Assembly (NCBI RefSeq): GCF_022346545.1
Contig: NZ_JAKRNU010000001.1
Span: 682,001 to 746,000, forward strand
Direction of reading: 5' to 3'
From: Sporosarcina sp. ACRSM
GTDB taxonomy: Bacteria; Bacillota; Bacilli; Bacillales_A; Planococcaceae
DNA length: 64,000 nt
This document shows positions 36,736 through 46,300 of this stretch, one piece after another; positions within the stretch are counted from its first letter, which is position 1; each line of letters opens with the position of its first letter. The notes beneath the pieces were generated by a model, which was not told where the DNA came from, did no database searches, and worked only from the letters and a program-made list of their open reading frames with translations. A program made the position numbers and the translations under genes.

Positions 36736-37518
36736 TTAGCGGATTTCCGATACCACTTTTGCTGTTACAAACGTATTTCGAAGCGTTCCGATCTCGTTAA
36801 TGGTACACGCAATGACATCTCCATCCCCAACAAACTCCGCACCTACAGGACTTCCTGTTAAGACGACATCGCCTGGCTTCAGGGTCATCACTTCTGTCAA
36901 ATAAGCAAGCATTTTGCGCATCGGAATAATCATTAACGCCGTTTCGCTGTGTTGTTTTTCGACATCATTCAGTTTCGCTTCGACTCTCACTTGGAAAGGA
37001 TCAAGTTCCGTTTCAATAACAGGGCCTAGCGGCGTGAACGTGTCAAACGATTTGCCGATTGTCCAATGGCCATCTTGATGGAAAAACTGAGGAGCTGTAA
37101 CGTCGTTGCCAACGGTATAACCAAATACATAATCCAAAACTTCTGCCTCAGGGACATTTTTTGCTTCTTTTCCAATCACAATTGCCAATTCCGATTCAAA
37201 TTTCACTTGATCGATGCCGGCTGGGATAACAATGTCTTCTTCCGGACCAATGACGGATGAAGTTGGCTTCAAGAAAAAGACCGGGATTTCCGGTAGCTCA
37301 CTTGGAAGGTCTGCTTTTTGAGAAACATAGTTTGCACCGATACCAATGATTTGGTTTGGCTCCAATGGCGCTAAAAGTGTCACCTCACTCACTGAAAACG
37401 TTTCACCCGTATACGCCCAATCACCAAATAGATCACCTTTTATCACTTTCAACGTATCCTCAGTTCGTACGCCTTGATAAACAGCAGAACCCTTCACCTT
37501 AAATCTAGCAAATTTCAT
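36736..37518 (-). CDS. Fumarylacetoacetate hydrolase (FAH) family enzyme
   Basis: 260 residues. The FAH catalytic core covers about 60-258: IGIGANYVSQKAD, PVFFLKPTSSVIGP, the metal-binding FESELAIVIGKE and YTVGNDVTAPQF, and the MTLKPGDVVLTGSP ending. Family activities include acylpyruvate hydrolysis, oxaloacetate decarboxylation and oxaloacetate tautomerisation. Next to malate synthase an oxaloacetate or keto-acid role is plausible, but this is inference. The start at 37518 has AGGAGC; the 24 extra codons of the longest frame are rejected. Confidence 0.85.
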   Translation of the reverse strand: MKFARFKVKGSAVYQGVRTEDTLKVIKGDLFGDWAYTGETFSVSEVTLLAPLEPNQIIGIGANYVSQKADLPSELPEIPVFFLKPTSSVIGPEEDIVIPAGIDQVKFESELAIVIGKEAKNVPEAEVLDYVFGYTVGNDVTAPQFFHQDGHWTIGKSFDTFTPLGPVIETELDPFQVRVEAKLNDVEKQHSETALMIIPMRKMLAYLTEVMTLKPGDVVLTGSPVGAEFVGDGDVIACTINEIGTLRNTFVTAKVVSEIR

Positions 37519-37641
37519 TGTAGCGCTCCTCTCACGTTCCGTTTCGTCCCGATTTTTTGCCATTGCAAATATTAGGTGAAAACAAGGCACCTAATCGAAT
37601 AGAATGCCTTGTCATCTCCTTCATTTTCCACTTGCTGTTAA

Positions 37642-39816
37642 TTATTTCACCGCTATTTCAGCTTTCGCTTCCAGACGTCGGCGATGCAGGATCGGCTCCG
37701 TGTATCCGCTCGGCTGATCGTAGCCTTTGAAAACAAGGTCACAGGCTGCCTGGAACGCTACCGAATTGGCATAGTCCTTCGCCATCGGCACATAATTGGC
37801 GTCTCTGGCGTTTTGCTCATCCACCACTTTTGCCATACGCTGTAAAGTCTCTAGGACCTGGTCTTTTGTACAAATGCCATGATGGAGCCAGTTAGCCATA
37901 TGCTGACTCGAAATCCGCAATGTCGCACGGTCTTCCATCAGCCCTACATTGTTAATGTCCGGCACTTTGGAGCAACCGATTCCTTGGTCGATCCAGCGAA
38001 CGACATAGCCAAGAATCCCCTGTGCATTGTTATCCAATTCTTGCTGAATTTCTTCGGCACTCCACTGTGGATTCTCTTCAACTGGAATTTGCAAAATCGT
38101 ATCCCGCAAATCTTGCGCTTTTTTCGCAAGCTCATTTTGTACTTGTATCACATCCACTTGATGGTAATGCAGGGCATGTAATGTCGCTGCCGTAGGAGAC
38201 GGCACCCATGCCGTATTGCCACCAGCCTGTACGTGGCCGATCTTTTGCTCCAACATAGCTGCCATCAAGTCTGGCATTGCCCACATGCCTTTACCAATTT
38301 GGGCGCGGCCTTGGAAACCGCTAGCAAGCCCGACGTTCACGTTCGATTTTTCATAACCTTGTAGCCACTGGGAGGATTTCATGTCGCTTTTGCGAATCAT
38401 CGGCCCTGCTTCCATTGACGTATGCATTTCATCGCCCGTACGATCTAAGAATCCGGTGTTAATGAACACAACCCGGTCCTTTACCGTGCCGATGCAATTT
38501 TTCAAGTTCAACGAAGTCCGGCGTTCTTCATCCATGACACCGATTTTAAGTGTATTCCTTTCCAGTCCGAGTAAGTCTTCCACTCGGTCAAATAGCTCGT
38601 TGGCAAAAGCCACTTCTTCTGACCCATGCATTTTCGGTTTCACGATATAGATGGAACCTTTAGTAGAATTTTGGATTGTTCCATTTCCTAACAGCGAATG
38701 TTTCGCACATAGGCTCGTAACCACGCAATCCAAAATACCTTCTTGGATTTCTTCGCCGTTGTGATCTAAAATCGCGTTATTGGTCATCAAATGTCCGACA
38801 TTGCGGTTAAACATCATAGACCGTCCTGGTAGTGTCAACTTTTCTCCACTTGGGGAAGTGTAGCTGCGATCCGGATTGAGCTTCCGCGTGAATGATTTAC
38901 CATTTTTCGTTAATTTGGCAGTCAAATCGCCTCTCATCAGACCGAGCCAGTTGCTGTACACGAGCACCTTATCTTCCGCATCCACCGCCGCTACCGAGTC
39001 TTCACAATCCATGATCGTTGACAGGGCCGCCTCCATCAGAATGTCTTTCACACCCGCTTGATCCGTCTTCCCAATTGCATGATTGCGGTCGATCTGTATT
39101 TCAAAATGCAGCCCATTGTTTTTCAGCAACACAGCTGTCGGGTTTTCTTGCGGCCCCTGATAGCCAGCTAGTTTTTCCTCGTTTTCCAGTGCGGCTTTAT
39201 TTCCATTGGAAAGTGTGACGGACAATTTGCCATCGGTGATGCCATACTGCACAGCGTCTTTATGAGAGGCACCTGTTAATGGTGCGGCTTGATCCAGGAA
39301 GTTCTTCGCAAATTGAATCACCTTGTCGCCGCGAACCGGATTATAGCCGCCTCCTAAATGAGCGCCTCCTGCTTCACTAATAGCATCCGTTCCATACAGT
39401 GCATCATAGAGGCTATTCCAGCGAGCATTGGCTGCATTGATCGCATAACGCGCATTATCTACCGGAACGACTAACTGAGGTCCCGCTTGAACTGCAATTT
39501 CATCGTCGACGCCTTCAGACTGGACCTGAAAATCTTCCGTTTCCTGTTCAAGATAGCCGATTTCCTCTAGAAACGCTTTATACTTTCCAAAGTCCAAGTT
39601 TTTATTGTCACGATGCCAGGCATTGATTTTATCTTGGTATTCATCGCGTTTCGCTAATAATTCCTTGTTCCTTGGCGTCAGGTCACGGACAAGCTGTGAA
39701 AAATCGGACCAGAACTTTTCTTGATCCACACCACTTCCCGGAAGAGCCTCTTTGTTAATAAATTCATAAAGCTCAGATGCCACTTGCAGATTATTCGTTT
39801 GAACGTAGTTTGTCAT
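37642..39816 (-). CDS. glcB: Malate synthase G
   Basis: 724 residues, the normal length of the monomeric G form. Hallmarks are [30 protein letters not shown] acid residues (here [12 protein letters not shown]), [26 protein letters not shown] and the C-terminal [10 protein letters not shown]. It condenses glyoxylate made by GlcDEF with acetyl-CoA to malate. SD GGGGGAA is about ten bases from ATG 39816. Confidence 0.96.
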   Translation of the reverse strand: MTNYVQTNNLQVASELYEFINKEALPGSGVDQEKFWSDFSQLVRDLTPRNKELLAKRDEYQDKINAWHRDNKNLDFGKYKAFLEEIGYLEQETEDFQVQSEGVDDEIAVQAGPQLVVPVDNARYAINAANARWNSLYDALYGTDAISEAGGAHLGGGYNPVRGDKVIQFAKNFLDQAAPLTGASHKDAVQYGITDGKLSVTLSNGNKAALENEEKLAGYQGPQENPTAVLLKNNGLHFEIQIDRNHAIGKTDQAGVKDILMEAALSTIMDCEDSVAAVDAEDKVLVYSNWLGLMRGDLTAKLTKNGKSFTRKLNPDRSYTSPSGEKLTLPGRSMMFNRNVGHLMTNNAILDHNGEEIQEGILDCVVTSLCAKHSLLGNGTIQNSTKGSIYIVKPKMHGSEEVAFANELFDRVEDLLGLERNTLKIGVMDEERRTSLNLKNCIGTVKDRVVFINTGFLDRTGDEMHTSMEAGPMIRKSDMKSSQWLQGYEKSNVNVGLASGFQGRAQIGKGMWAMPDLMAAMLEQKIGHVQAGGNTAWVPSPTAATLHALHYHQVDVIQVQNELAKKAQDLRDTILQIPVEENPQWSAEEIQQELDNNAQGILGYVVRWIDQGIGCSKVPDINNVGLMEDRATLRISSQHMANWLHHGICTKDQVLETLQRMAKVVDEQNARDANYVPMAKDYANSVAFQAACDLVFKGYDQPSGYTEPILHRRRLEAKAEIAVK

Positions 39817-39846
39817 GTTATCATTTCCCCCTTTGAGTTTTTTCGC

Positions 39847-41304
39847 TTAAGACAGGACCGCTTCTTTCATTTCTTGTTTCACTTCCGCACAACGTCCCGG
39901 CGTCGGGAACAATTTTCCGGCATTTAATAGATTGTCAGGGTTGAACACTTCACGGATATTTGTCTGGGCAATGATTTCTTCATCTTTAAAGACAAAACGC
40001 ATTTCTTCCTTTTTCTCAATCCCTACGCCATGCTCGCCCGTAATCGTGCCACCCGCATCGGCACAGGCTTGCAAACAAGCACTCCCGGCTTCAATGGCCT
40101 TTTCGGTTTCACCTGGAATGCGGGCATCGAATAGGACTAGCGGGTGTAGATTACCGTCTCCCGCGTGAAAAATATTAGCAATGCGCAAACCTGATTCCTG
40201 ACTGATTTCTTCGATCCTGCTTAACACTTCCGGCAGCTTACTTCGTGGAATCACCCCGTCTTGCACTAAGTAATCTGGTGAGATCGCCCCCATCGCGCCA
40301 AATCCGGTTTTACGATTTGCCCACCATCTCTCCCTTTCTGCCTCGTCCTTCGCCGCTCTCACTTCTCGCACATTTCTTTTCTTACAAACTTCCAAGATGA
40401 GATTGATCTGTTCATCAATCCCCGCGGAAATTCCATCCACTTCGATCAATAAAAACGCAGCAATGTCTTTCGGATGTCCTACAGGAAAGGCGGCTGCTTC
40501 TACGCCTTCGATGGCTACTTTATCCATCATTTCCAGCGCTGCCGGTACAATGCCAGCTGATATAATATCCGAAACTGCCTGACTTCCATCTTCAACGCTA
40601 TCAAAATAAGCAAGCACGGTTTTCTTGCTTTCAGGATTTTTCAAAATACGGACGGTGATTTTCGTCACAATCCCCAATGTCCCTTCCGATCCCGTTAACA
40701 AACCGAGCAAATCGTAACCAGGCATATCGGGAATGCCGTCTCCTCCTACTTCAATAATGTCTCCATTTGGCAACACAACCTCGAGGCCAAGGATATGGTT
40801 GGTCGTCACTCCATACTTCAGGCAGTGCGCGCCTCCTGCATTCTCGGCCACATTCCCGCCAATCGTGCAACAATATTGGCTTGACGGATCAGGTGCATAG
40901 TAATACCCTTTGTCGGAAATGGAGTTTGTCAGCTTCAGATTGATAAAGCCAGGCTCCACAACGGCACGCCTATTTTCCAGATCGACACTGACAAGCTTCT
41001 TCATTCTGACTAAACTAATGATCACTTCATTATTGATGGGAATCGCACCACCACTTAGGCCAGTGCCTGCACCGCGGGCAAGGAAAGGTAACTGATGATC
41101 AGAACAGTATTTGACAAGCTGGGAAACTTCCTGCGTATTTTTTGGAAAGACAACGGTTCTTGGCAAATGCTTATGCACCGTAAATGCATCGCAATCATAC
41201 GCCAGCAAATCTTCCTTATGGTAAAGAATGGAACGTGCTCCACCGACAATCTTGGCAAGATTGATAATATGTTTATCCTTTGTGTCAATTCCCTTTACTG
41301 TCAT
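39847..41304 (-). CDS. glcD: Glycolate oxidase FAD subunit GlcD
   Basis: 485 residues. PCMH-type FAD domain (about 45-225; FLARGAGTGLSGGAIP and CCTIGGNVAENAGG) and C-terminal FAD-oxidase domain ending with the conserved NIFHAGDGNLHP and GEHGVG motifs. It is the catalytic subunit oxidising glycolate to glyoxylate. ATG 41304 follows AGGAGGGGG and overlaps the glcF stop by four bases. Confidence 0.94.
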   Translation of the reverse strand: MTVKGIDTKDKHIINLAKIVGGARSILYHKEDLLAYDCDAFTVHKHLPRTVVFPKNTQEVSQLVKYCSDHQLPFLARGAGTGLSGGAIPINNEVIISLVRMKKLVSVDLENRRAVVEPGFINLKLTNSISDKGYYYAPDPSSQYCCTIGGNVAENAGGAHCLKYGVTTNHILGLEVVLPNGDIIEVGGDGIPDMPGYDLLGLLTGSEGTLGIVTKITVRILKNPESKKTVLAYFDSVEDGSQAVSDIISAGIVPAALEMMDKVAIEGVEAAAFPVGHPKDIAAFLLIEVDGISAGIDEQINLILEVCKKRNVREVRAAKDEAERERWWANRKTGFGAMGAISPDYLVQDGVIPRSKLPEVLSRIEEISQESGLRIANIFHAGDGNLHPLVLFDARIPGETEKAIEAGSACLQACADAGGTITGEHGVGIEKKEEMRFVFKDEEIIAQTNIREVFNPDNLLNAGKLFPTPGRCAEVKQEMKEAVLS

Positions 41305-42656
41305 TTCTCCCCCTCCTCTTTTTGATAGGCCCAATCTAACAGCTGTACGGTATGCACGATTTTTTGATTTCTCCCATATTTTTGGACGCCGACCGCCATC
41401 TGAAGCATACAGCCCGGGTTCCCCATTGAAATCATCTCGACATCGTCCGGGACATTCTCCATTTTGCTTTCAAGAACAGCTCCTGCCATTTCCGGATTGG
41501 TAATATTATAAATACCGGCACTTCCACAACAGCGATCCGCGTTGGGCATATGGACCATTTCAACACCTGGTATATCTAGCAAAATATCGCGCGGCTCCTG
41601 TCGTACACCTTGCCCATGCGCTAAATGGCAAGCATCATGATACGTAATGCGCTTGTTGAGTTCCGCTTTCGGTTTTTCGTACCCTGTGTCATGCAGGTAT
41701 TTTGAAATATCCTCTACTTTTGCGGAAAACGCCTCTGCTTTTTCGCGCCATTCCGGTTCGACTTCCCGGAACAATTCCCCGTATTCTTGCAACATACAGC
41801 CACACCCGGCAGCGTTCACAATCACTTTTTCCGCATCCTGGAACGCTTCGATATTCTGCTTGGCAAGCTTTCTGCCCGTGTCACGGTCGCCGGCGTGTAC
41901 ATGAAGTGCGCCACAGCAAGTCTGGTTTTTCGGGATACTGACATCATTACCATTCCGTGTTAGAACGTTGATGGTCGATTCATTGATATCGCTGAACATC
42001 ACATCCATGACACAGCCCGTTAAAAATGCAACCTCGTTCTTGGTTTCTCCCTTTGCTTTGATCACTGTTTCATTGTTAAATTTTTTCCGGACAGGTTGTT
42101 GCACTTCCGGCATAACCGCTTCCATCTCCACTAAATGCTGAGGCATGACATTGATCAGCTTCGTTTTTTGGACAACTTTCTGCATGCCGCTTTTTTGGTA
42201 AAATCTCAAAAAATTGCCGAACATATTCAATCGATTCTGATGCGGAAACACGCCCTGTAGAAAGAATTTATTGACTGATCTTTTCCAACCCGTCAGAGGA
42301 ATCGCCTGACGAATTTGACCGCGCGCCTCTTCGATTAAACCACCGACATCCACATCCGCTGGACAAGCTGTCGTACAGGCACGGCAGTCCAAACAAGCAA
42401 AAACGGGATCCATGAACTGCTTATTGACTTCCATTCTTCCTTCTGCCACTGACTGTATGAGATAGACACGTCCACGAGGCGAATGTTGCTCCTGTCCAGT
42501 CAGCTCATAGGTCGGACAAGATTCCAAACACATGCCGCAATGGACACAATCCGCCCATTTGTTCTCATCCGGATGGTCTCTCAGAAGATAATTGCTGAGG
42601 CTTCTCTGCGTTGTACAGGGCGGGACTTTTTTCAACTCCGATTCTTTCACAGTCAT
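41301..42656 (-). CDS. glcF: Glycolate oxidase iron-sulfur subunit GlcF
   Basis: 451 residues. Two 4Fe-4S motifs near the N-terminus (CVHCGMCLESCP and CLDCRACTTACP) and two CCG domains (CCGALHVHAGD, CCGSAGIYN). It carries electrons from the flavin subunits to the respiratory chain. SD GGGAGGG; two bases separate it from the glcE stop, and it overlaps glcD. Confidence 0.94.
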   Translation of the reverse strand: MTVKESELKKVPPCTTQRSLSNYLLRDHPDENKWADCVHCGMCLESCPTYELTGQEQHSPRGRVYLIQSVAEGRMEVNKQFMDPVFACLDCRACTTACPADVDVGGLIEEARGQIRQAIPLTGWKRSVNKFFLQGVFPHQNRLNMFGNFLRFYQKSGMQKVVQKTKLINVMPQHLVEMEAVMPEVQQPVRKKFNNETVIKAKGETKNEVAFLTGCVMDVMFSDINESTINVLTRNGNDVSIPKNQTCCGALHVHAGDRDTGRKLAKQNIEAFQDAEKVIVNAAGCGCMLQEYGELFREVEPEWREKAEAFSAKVEDISKYLHDTGYEKPKAELNKRITYHDACHLAHGQGVRQEPRDILLDIPGVEMVHMPNADRCCGSAGIYNITNPEMAGAVLESKMENVPDDVEMISMGNPGCMLQMAVGVQKYGRNQKIVHTVQLLDWAYQKEEGEK

Positions 42657-42658
42657 GT

Positions 42659-43990
42659 TTAAATCCCTCCCACAAATCGATTCGGATTCAATATTCTGTT
42701 CGGGTCAACCTTTGCTTTAATCCCTTCCAACAGGAAGAAATACGAAGGCTTCTCCCCCCAAACATCCACTTGCTGACGAAGGAATAAAGGCAAATGCTTC
42801 ACAACGACATAACCGCCAAGCCTCGTAATGCGATTCCGCAAATGTTGAATTGCCGCGACAACATCCTCACTTTTGCCTGTCAGATTGACTTGGCATAATC
42901 CATGCCCCAATCCTCCATGCGCTTCAACTTGTAAATGAAAAGCGTTCTTTAACGCTTCACTTGCTTGTATCACAGTAAGCACATCGAGATTCACGACTCC
43001 AATTTTCAAGGATGCCTCTATTTCCTGCCCTGTATAGGCCGCTGAACCATTCGGACAACTGGTGTAAAACTGCTGCCAGAAGTTTTGGGCTTCCTCTTGC
43101 GACAAAATGTCCATGCTTGTACCCGAAGGCTGGATGCTTTGGATATATTTCTCTTGATAACGAACAGAGCTTTCCACATCCTCAAAAGAAATGGCTAACG
43201 TATATGTCAATTGACCACTCAACTGTTGGGATAAAGAAGGATTCAATAATTCAAGTGTGACAGGCTCCAGCATCGAATCCAACAGCGTTTTGGAAAACGT
43301 TCGAATCGCATCCAAATTACCTTCCGGGAAACCTACAAGAATCAGACTTTCACATTTTGCGAGCGGACGAAGCTTCACCGTCACCTCTGAAACCACTCCA
43401 AGTGTTCCCATCGCACCGATAAACAGCTTGTTCATATCGTACCCCGCCACATTCTTCACCACTTTCCCGCCGGAACGAATGACCGTTCCATCGGGATAAA
43501 CGTTACGCAGTCCGATCACCACATCACGTGAAGAGCCATACCCGAGACGCTTGGGACCACTTTCATTTGCGACAACAATCCCCCCGATTGTTGCCAATTC
43601 AGGCCATGCAGGATCCAATGAAACCCGCTGCTTATATTTCGCCAAGTAGTCTTGCAACTCTTGAAAGGTTGTGCCAGCCTTAACCGTCAGCGTCATATCC
43701 CCCACGGTATGCTCGACAATCCCTTTATAATTGGCCAACGACAGCAGGATATCCGCGGACTCGGTCAAACCGCCAAATCCCCTTTTCGTTCCGCCCCCCA
43801 TCACCGTTATTGTTTTCCCATGATCATTAGCATACTTTAAGACAGCGGCGATTTCCTCTTCCGAAGTCGGAAAAACACTCACCTGTCCGCCATTCCCAAG
43901 CGGATGGTGTGAATTTTCTCCTTCTAGGATGCGTTCCTTTGGAATCAATAATTGCAAGTCCCCTACAAGCTTTGTCGCGATCAAATGCAT
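42659..43990 (-). CDS. glcE: Glycolate oxidase FAD-binding subunit GlcE
   Basis: 443 residues with the PCMH FAD domain (about 35-210; GGGTKRGFGG, TIGGIVVANESGPKRLGYG) and the shorter GlcE C-terminus. First enzyme gene after the regulator. Start is uncertain: ATG 43990 has GGGGGTG only four bases away, TTG 43984 has better spacing, and the GTG at 44032 has no SD. Confidence 0.9.
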   Translation of the reverse strand: MHLIATKLVGDLQLLIPKERILEGENSHHPLGNGGQVSVFPTSEEEIAAVLKYANDHGKTITVMGGGTKRGFGGLTESADILLSLANYKGIVEHTVGDMTLTVKAGTTFQELQDYLAKYKQRVSLDPAWPELATIGGIVVANESGPKRLGYGSSRDVVIGLRNVYPDGTVIRSGGKVVKNVAGYDMNKLFIGAMGTLGVVSEVTVKLRPLAKCESLILVGFPEGNLDAIRTFSKTLLDSMLEPVTLELLNPSLSQQLSGQLTYTLAISFEDVESSVRYQEKYIQSIQPSGTSMDILSQEEAQNFWQQFYTSCPNGSAAYTGQEIEASLKIGVVNLDVLTVIQASEALKNAFHLQVEAHGGLGHGLCQVNLTGKSEDVVAAIQHLRNRITRLGGYVVVKHLPLFLRQQVDVWGEKPSYFFLLEGIKAKVDPNRILNPNRFVGGI

Positions 43991-44028
43991 ACACCCCCAT
44001 TGTTTTGTTAAAAGAAATACGGTAATTT

Positions 44029-44727
44029 TCACAATGACTGTTGTAATATATGGCTTTGCAACAATTCCTCTTCAACAAAATTCAAATGATCGCGCATCAT
44101 GCTGTGTGCTTTCGTTGAGTCCCTTTTTTTAATAGCCTCGTAAATTTCAAGATGCTGGTTTTCAATTTTTTTAACCGTGTCCGGATATTTCTTGATGTAT
44201 TGATGAAAATCAATCATCGACTTCTTCGTCGTCTCCGAAATAAACAACATAAACTGGATCAACATTTCATTGCCCGTCGACTCTGCCATGGCCAGATGAA
44301 AATGGTAATCAGACTCCCATTCGATGACAGATGGATTGAAAATGCACTCCCCCATCTTCCGTAAGTCTTTTTCCGATCGATGAATGGCAGAGGCTTCAGC
44401 AATGCCAGTCTCTAAAATTTTCCTTACTTGAAACAGCTCGATAATATCCTTCGAACTCGGCAGTAACAAATGTTGGTTAAACAACTTAGACGAATCAAAC
44501 TCACAAATATACGTCCCTTCCCCTTGCTTCACATAAACGATCCCTTTGCCACTCAACGTCGTAAGGGCATCCCGAACCGCAGACCGTCCAACCCCAAACA
44601 ACTCACACAACTCGCGGACAGACGGCAACTTCTCCCCCGCCTGAAACGTGCCCTTTTCTATCAGGTTTTCAATCTCTTCCGCAACCGTTTCAGACACTTT
44701 CTTTGTAGATATTTTTTCAACAAGCAC
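44029..44727 (-). CDS. GntR/FadR-subfamily regulator, probable GlcC/LldR-like glycolate or lactate sensor
   Basis: 232 residues. N-terminal winged HTH (about 1-70; EKLPSVRELCELFGVGRSAVRDAL) and an all-helical FCD ligand domain (about 85-220) with the Asp/His metal residues of the FadR group. First gene of the glycolate operon, so likely regulator of it with an alpha-hydroxy acid as effector. GTG 44727 is preceded by GGGAGGT; the ATG-ATG of the longest frame overlaps that SD and is rejected. Confidence 0.87.
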   Translation of the reverse strand: MLVEKISTKKVSETVAEEIENLIEKGTFQAGEKLPSVRELCELFGVGRSAVRDALTTLSGKGIVYVKQGEGTYICEFDSSKLFNQHLLLPSSKDIIELFQVRKILETGIAEASAIHRSEKDLRKMGECIFNPSVIEWESDYHFHLAMAESTGNEMLIQFMLFISETTKKSMIDFHQYIKKYPDTVKKIENQHLEIYEAIKKRDSTKAHSMMRDHLNFVEEELLQSHILQQSL

Positions 44728-44794
44728 GCCTCTCCAACCTCCCTTATCAGACATCACATATCCGACAAGTCATTTCGTAGTTCCAATTAAAACA

Positions 44795-44862
44795 CCAAAA
44801 TTCAGAATATTCAATAGTATTTTGGAATCAAATGAATAGTCTGGTTATTATATGAACTATTC
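44795..44862 (-). promoter_or_regulatory. glc operon promoter with two candidate operators
   Basis: In minus reading TTGATT (44826-44831), 16 bases, TATTCT (44804-44809). Inverted repeat CCAAAAT/ATTTTGG (44795-44801/44819-44825) covers the spacer, and GAATAGT/ACTATTC (44834-44840/44856-44862) lies just upstream. Either could bind the GntR protein. Confidence 0.5.
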
Positions 44863-44904
44863 TCCTTTTTATGATCAAGCACCTTAGCGATGAGTGATTT
44901 TATA

Positions 44905-44942
44905 AACAAAACGCGACCTGAAATTTTAGGTCGCGTTTTGTT
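44905..44942. terminator. Terminator-like hairpin, copy 2
   Basis: AACAAAACGCGACCT-loop-AGGTCGCGTTTTGTT, identical in both arms to 34576-34613; only the loop and flanks differ. No gene end is adjacent on either strand, so this copy looks stranded. Confidence 0.75.
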
Positions 44943-45112
44943 AACTATATTGAATTTCACTTTTTTGCTTGCTGGTTGGTAGCAGGGATTTTCGAATCAT
45001 TAACCTTGCCTGAAGTTCTTCATTGTTACAGCTTATTCGTCGGCATCACATTAGACCTATTTTGATTCAGTCTAAAACAGAAAAGACCCGTACTAGGCAG
45101 GTGATCTATCCA

Positions 45113-45188
45113 GAGTGCGACAATAAATGCCGAAATCATAAAAACAGATAATAATGATTTCAATCCACGTACTCATATAAAATGCGAC
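45113..45188 (-). CRISPR. Decayed type I-C CRISPR remnant
   Basis: A 32-base unit at 45157-45188 matches the 33.4-kb repeat at 26 of 32 positions. After a 35-base spacer-sized gap (45122-45156), a second unit is truncated to its last nine bases (GAGTGCGAC, 45113-45121). Orientation is the same as the first array. Sequence beyond it (45189-45358) is a diverged copy of the leader of the first array. Confidence 0.65.
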
Positions 45189-45358
45189 TTCGAAAAGTAG
45201 AGCAAATTATTATTAAAATGACCTATTCCAGTATAAATTTCTTTTTCACCGTAGATAGAGTCCTATTAAGTGGAATATATCCATTTTTCGTCAGAAAAAC
45301 ACCTTTTTTCAAATGAGAATCCTTCAGAGTTTTCATGTTTGCTTTTTGTTCATGCCAA
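45189..45358 (-). promoter_or_regulatory. Decayed CRISPR leader
   Basis: Aligns by eye with 33495-33664. The clearest shared block is GAATCC-TTCAGAG-TTTTCATG-TTTGC against the same region of the first leader; the terminal inverted repeat and the promoter have been lost. Confidence 0.5.
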
Positions 45359-45451
45359 ATCGCAAATAAATTAGTAACACCATTTTCATTCCAAATCTAA
45401 AAATAGTCTGGGCATTTATAATTTTCAAGTCGGGTGAAGCCCTCAACTAGC

Positions 45452-46142
45452 TCATCTCAACAATCGCAAGAATACCTCTGGTTTTGAGTTTGCTCAGACA
45501 AGCACTGCCGGTGCCGCTTGGACTAAAATATTCTGTTTTATAAACACCGCCATTTCTATAGCCATATCCTCATCATGGATTAACGCTTCCACTTTTTGCG
45601 AACTTTCGGTTGTATTCGCTTCATAGGCATGCTCCAAGCGATTTTACAAAGCACCTAAACCTGAGCGTTGTCCGGAGACTTTTTTAATTGCATTATCGAA
45701 AAATGTTACGGACGCTGATGAACTCGCAATTAAATCCACCATGGCAATCCCTAAGGTTGCTGTGTTTATAGAAAGTAATTTCATCTGTATTACCTGGCTG
45801 CTATTCCCCCCAATTTGGAACGTTAGGGCATTCATAACCGCAGAACTTTCGGCATATTCCGTTGAAGCTTATCATATAAAATTGAAAAAGCTTGTTTTAT
45901 CAACAAGGTTAGGTAAATCAGGGACGGTATCCCTATCATTTGCTCCTGGATTTAAAATACTTCCTGTCCCAATTAAAAATTAAGGTATTTGAATAAATGC
46001 TTGGCCGTCAGTTTTAAAGTCATTGATAAAAGCTGCCTCATCATAACCCGCAGAGTAAAATTCAGATGTATTTGAAGGTCCATCAATCGCCTCTACTAAG
46101 GTATCCATTCCACTGGTTAAAACGTTTGCGGTAATCGAATTT
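45452..46142 (-). pseudogene. Decayed flagellin gene (hag pseudogene)
   Basis: Translating the minus strand with stops ignored gives recognisable flagellin pieces: LTFQIGGNSSQ, AIKKVSGQRSGLGAL then a stop then NRLEHAYEANTTESS, DMAIEMAVFIKQNILVQAA, and ANSKPEVFLRLLR before the TGA at 45452. The intact hag has LTFHIGANKDQ, ATERSNLGAMQNRLEH, DMAKEMMEFTKNNILTQAA and ANQQPQGVLQLLR. At least five in-frame stops interrupt it. The N-terminal D0/D1 half is missing; a variable-domain segment is upstream (46000-46142). Confidence 0.88.
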
Positions 46143-46300
46143 ATTTCCTTTTTTTATTTAAGTTAATTCAATCTAGATTTGCAGTTTATCAGACGTAGTA
46201 TTAATCATTGCCCAACTGAGCCGCTAGCTCCCGATCTCTTTACGATAGCGTATGAAGCTCATTCTCGCGCCTTCTCAATTACCATTTTGTCTCAAATAAT

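Noticed and set aside
34576..44942. Composite transposon bounded by the two hairpins
   Set aside because: No transposase or terminal target duplication is visible; the hairpins look like terminators. Kept only as a possible recombination site.
45741..45983. 80-codon plus-strand frame in the flagellin pseudogene
   Set aside because: Reverse of decayed flagellin sequence, no SD.
33044..46142. cas genes for the I-C repeats
   Set aside because: All larger frames in the region belong to hepT-mntA, the glycolate operon or pseudogenes; none resembles cas1-8.
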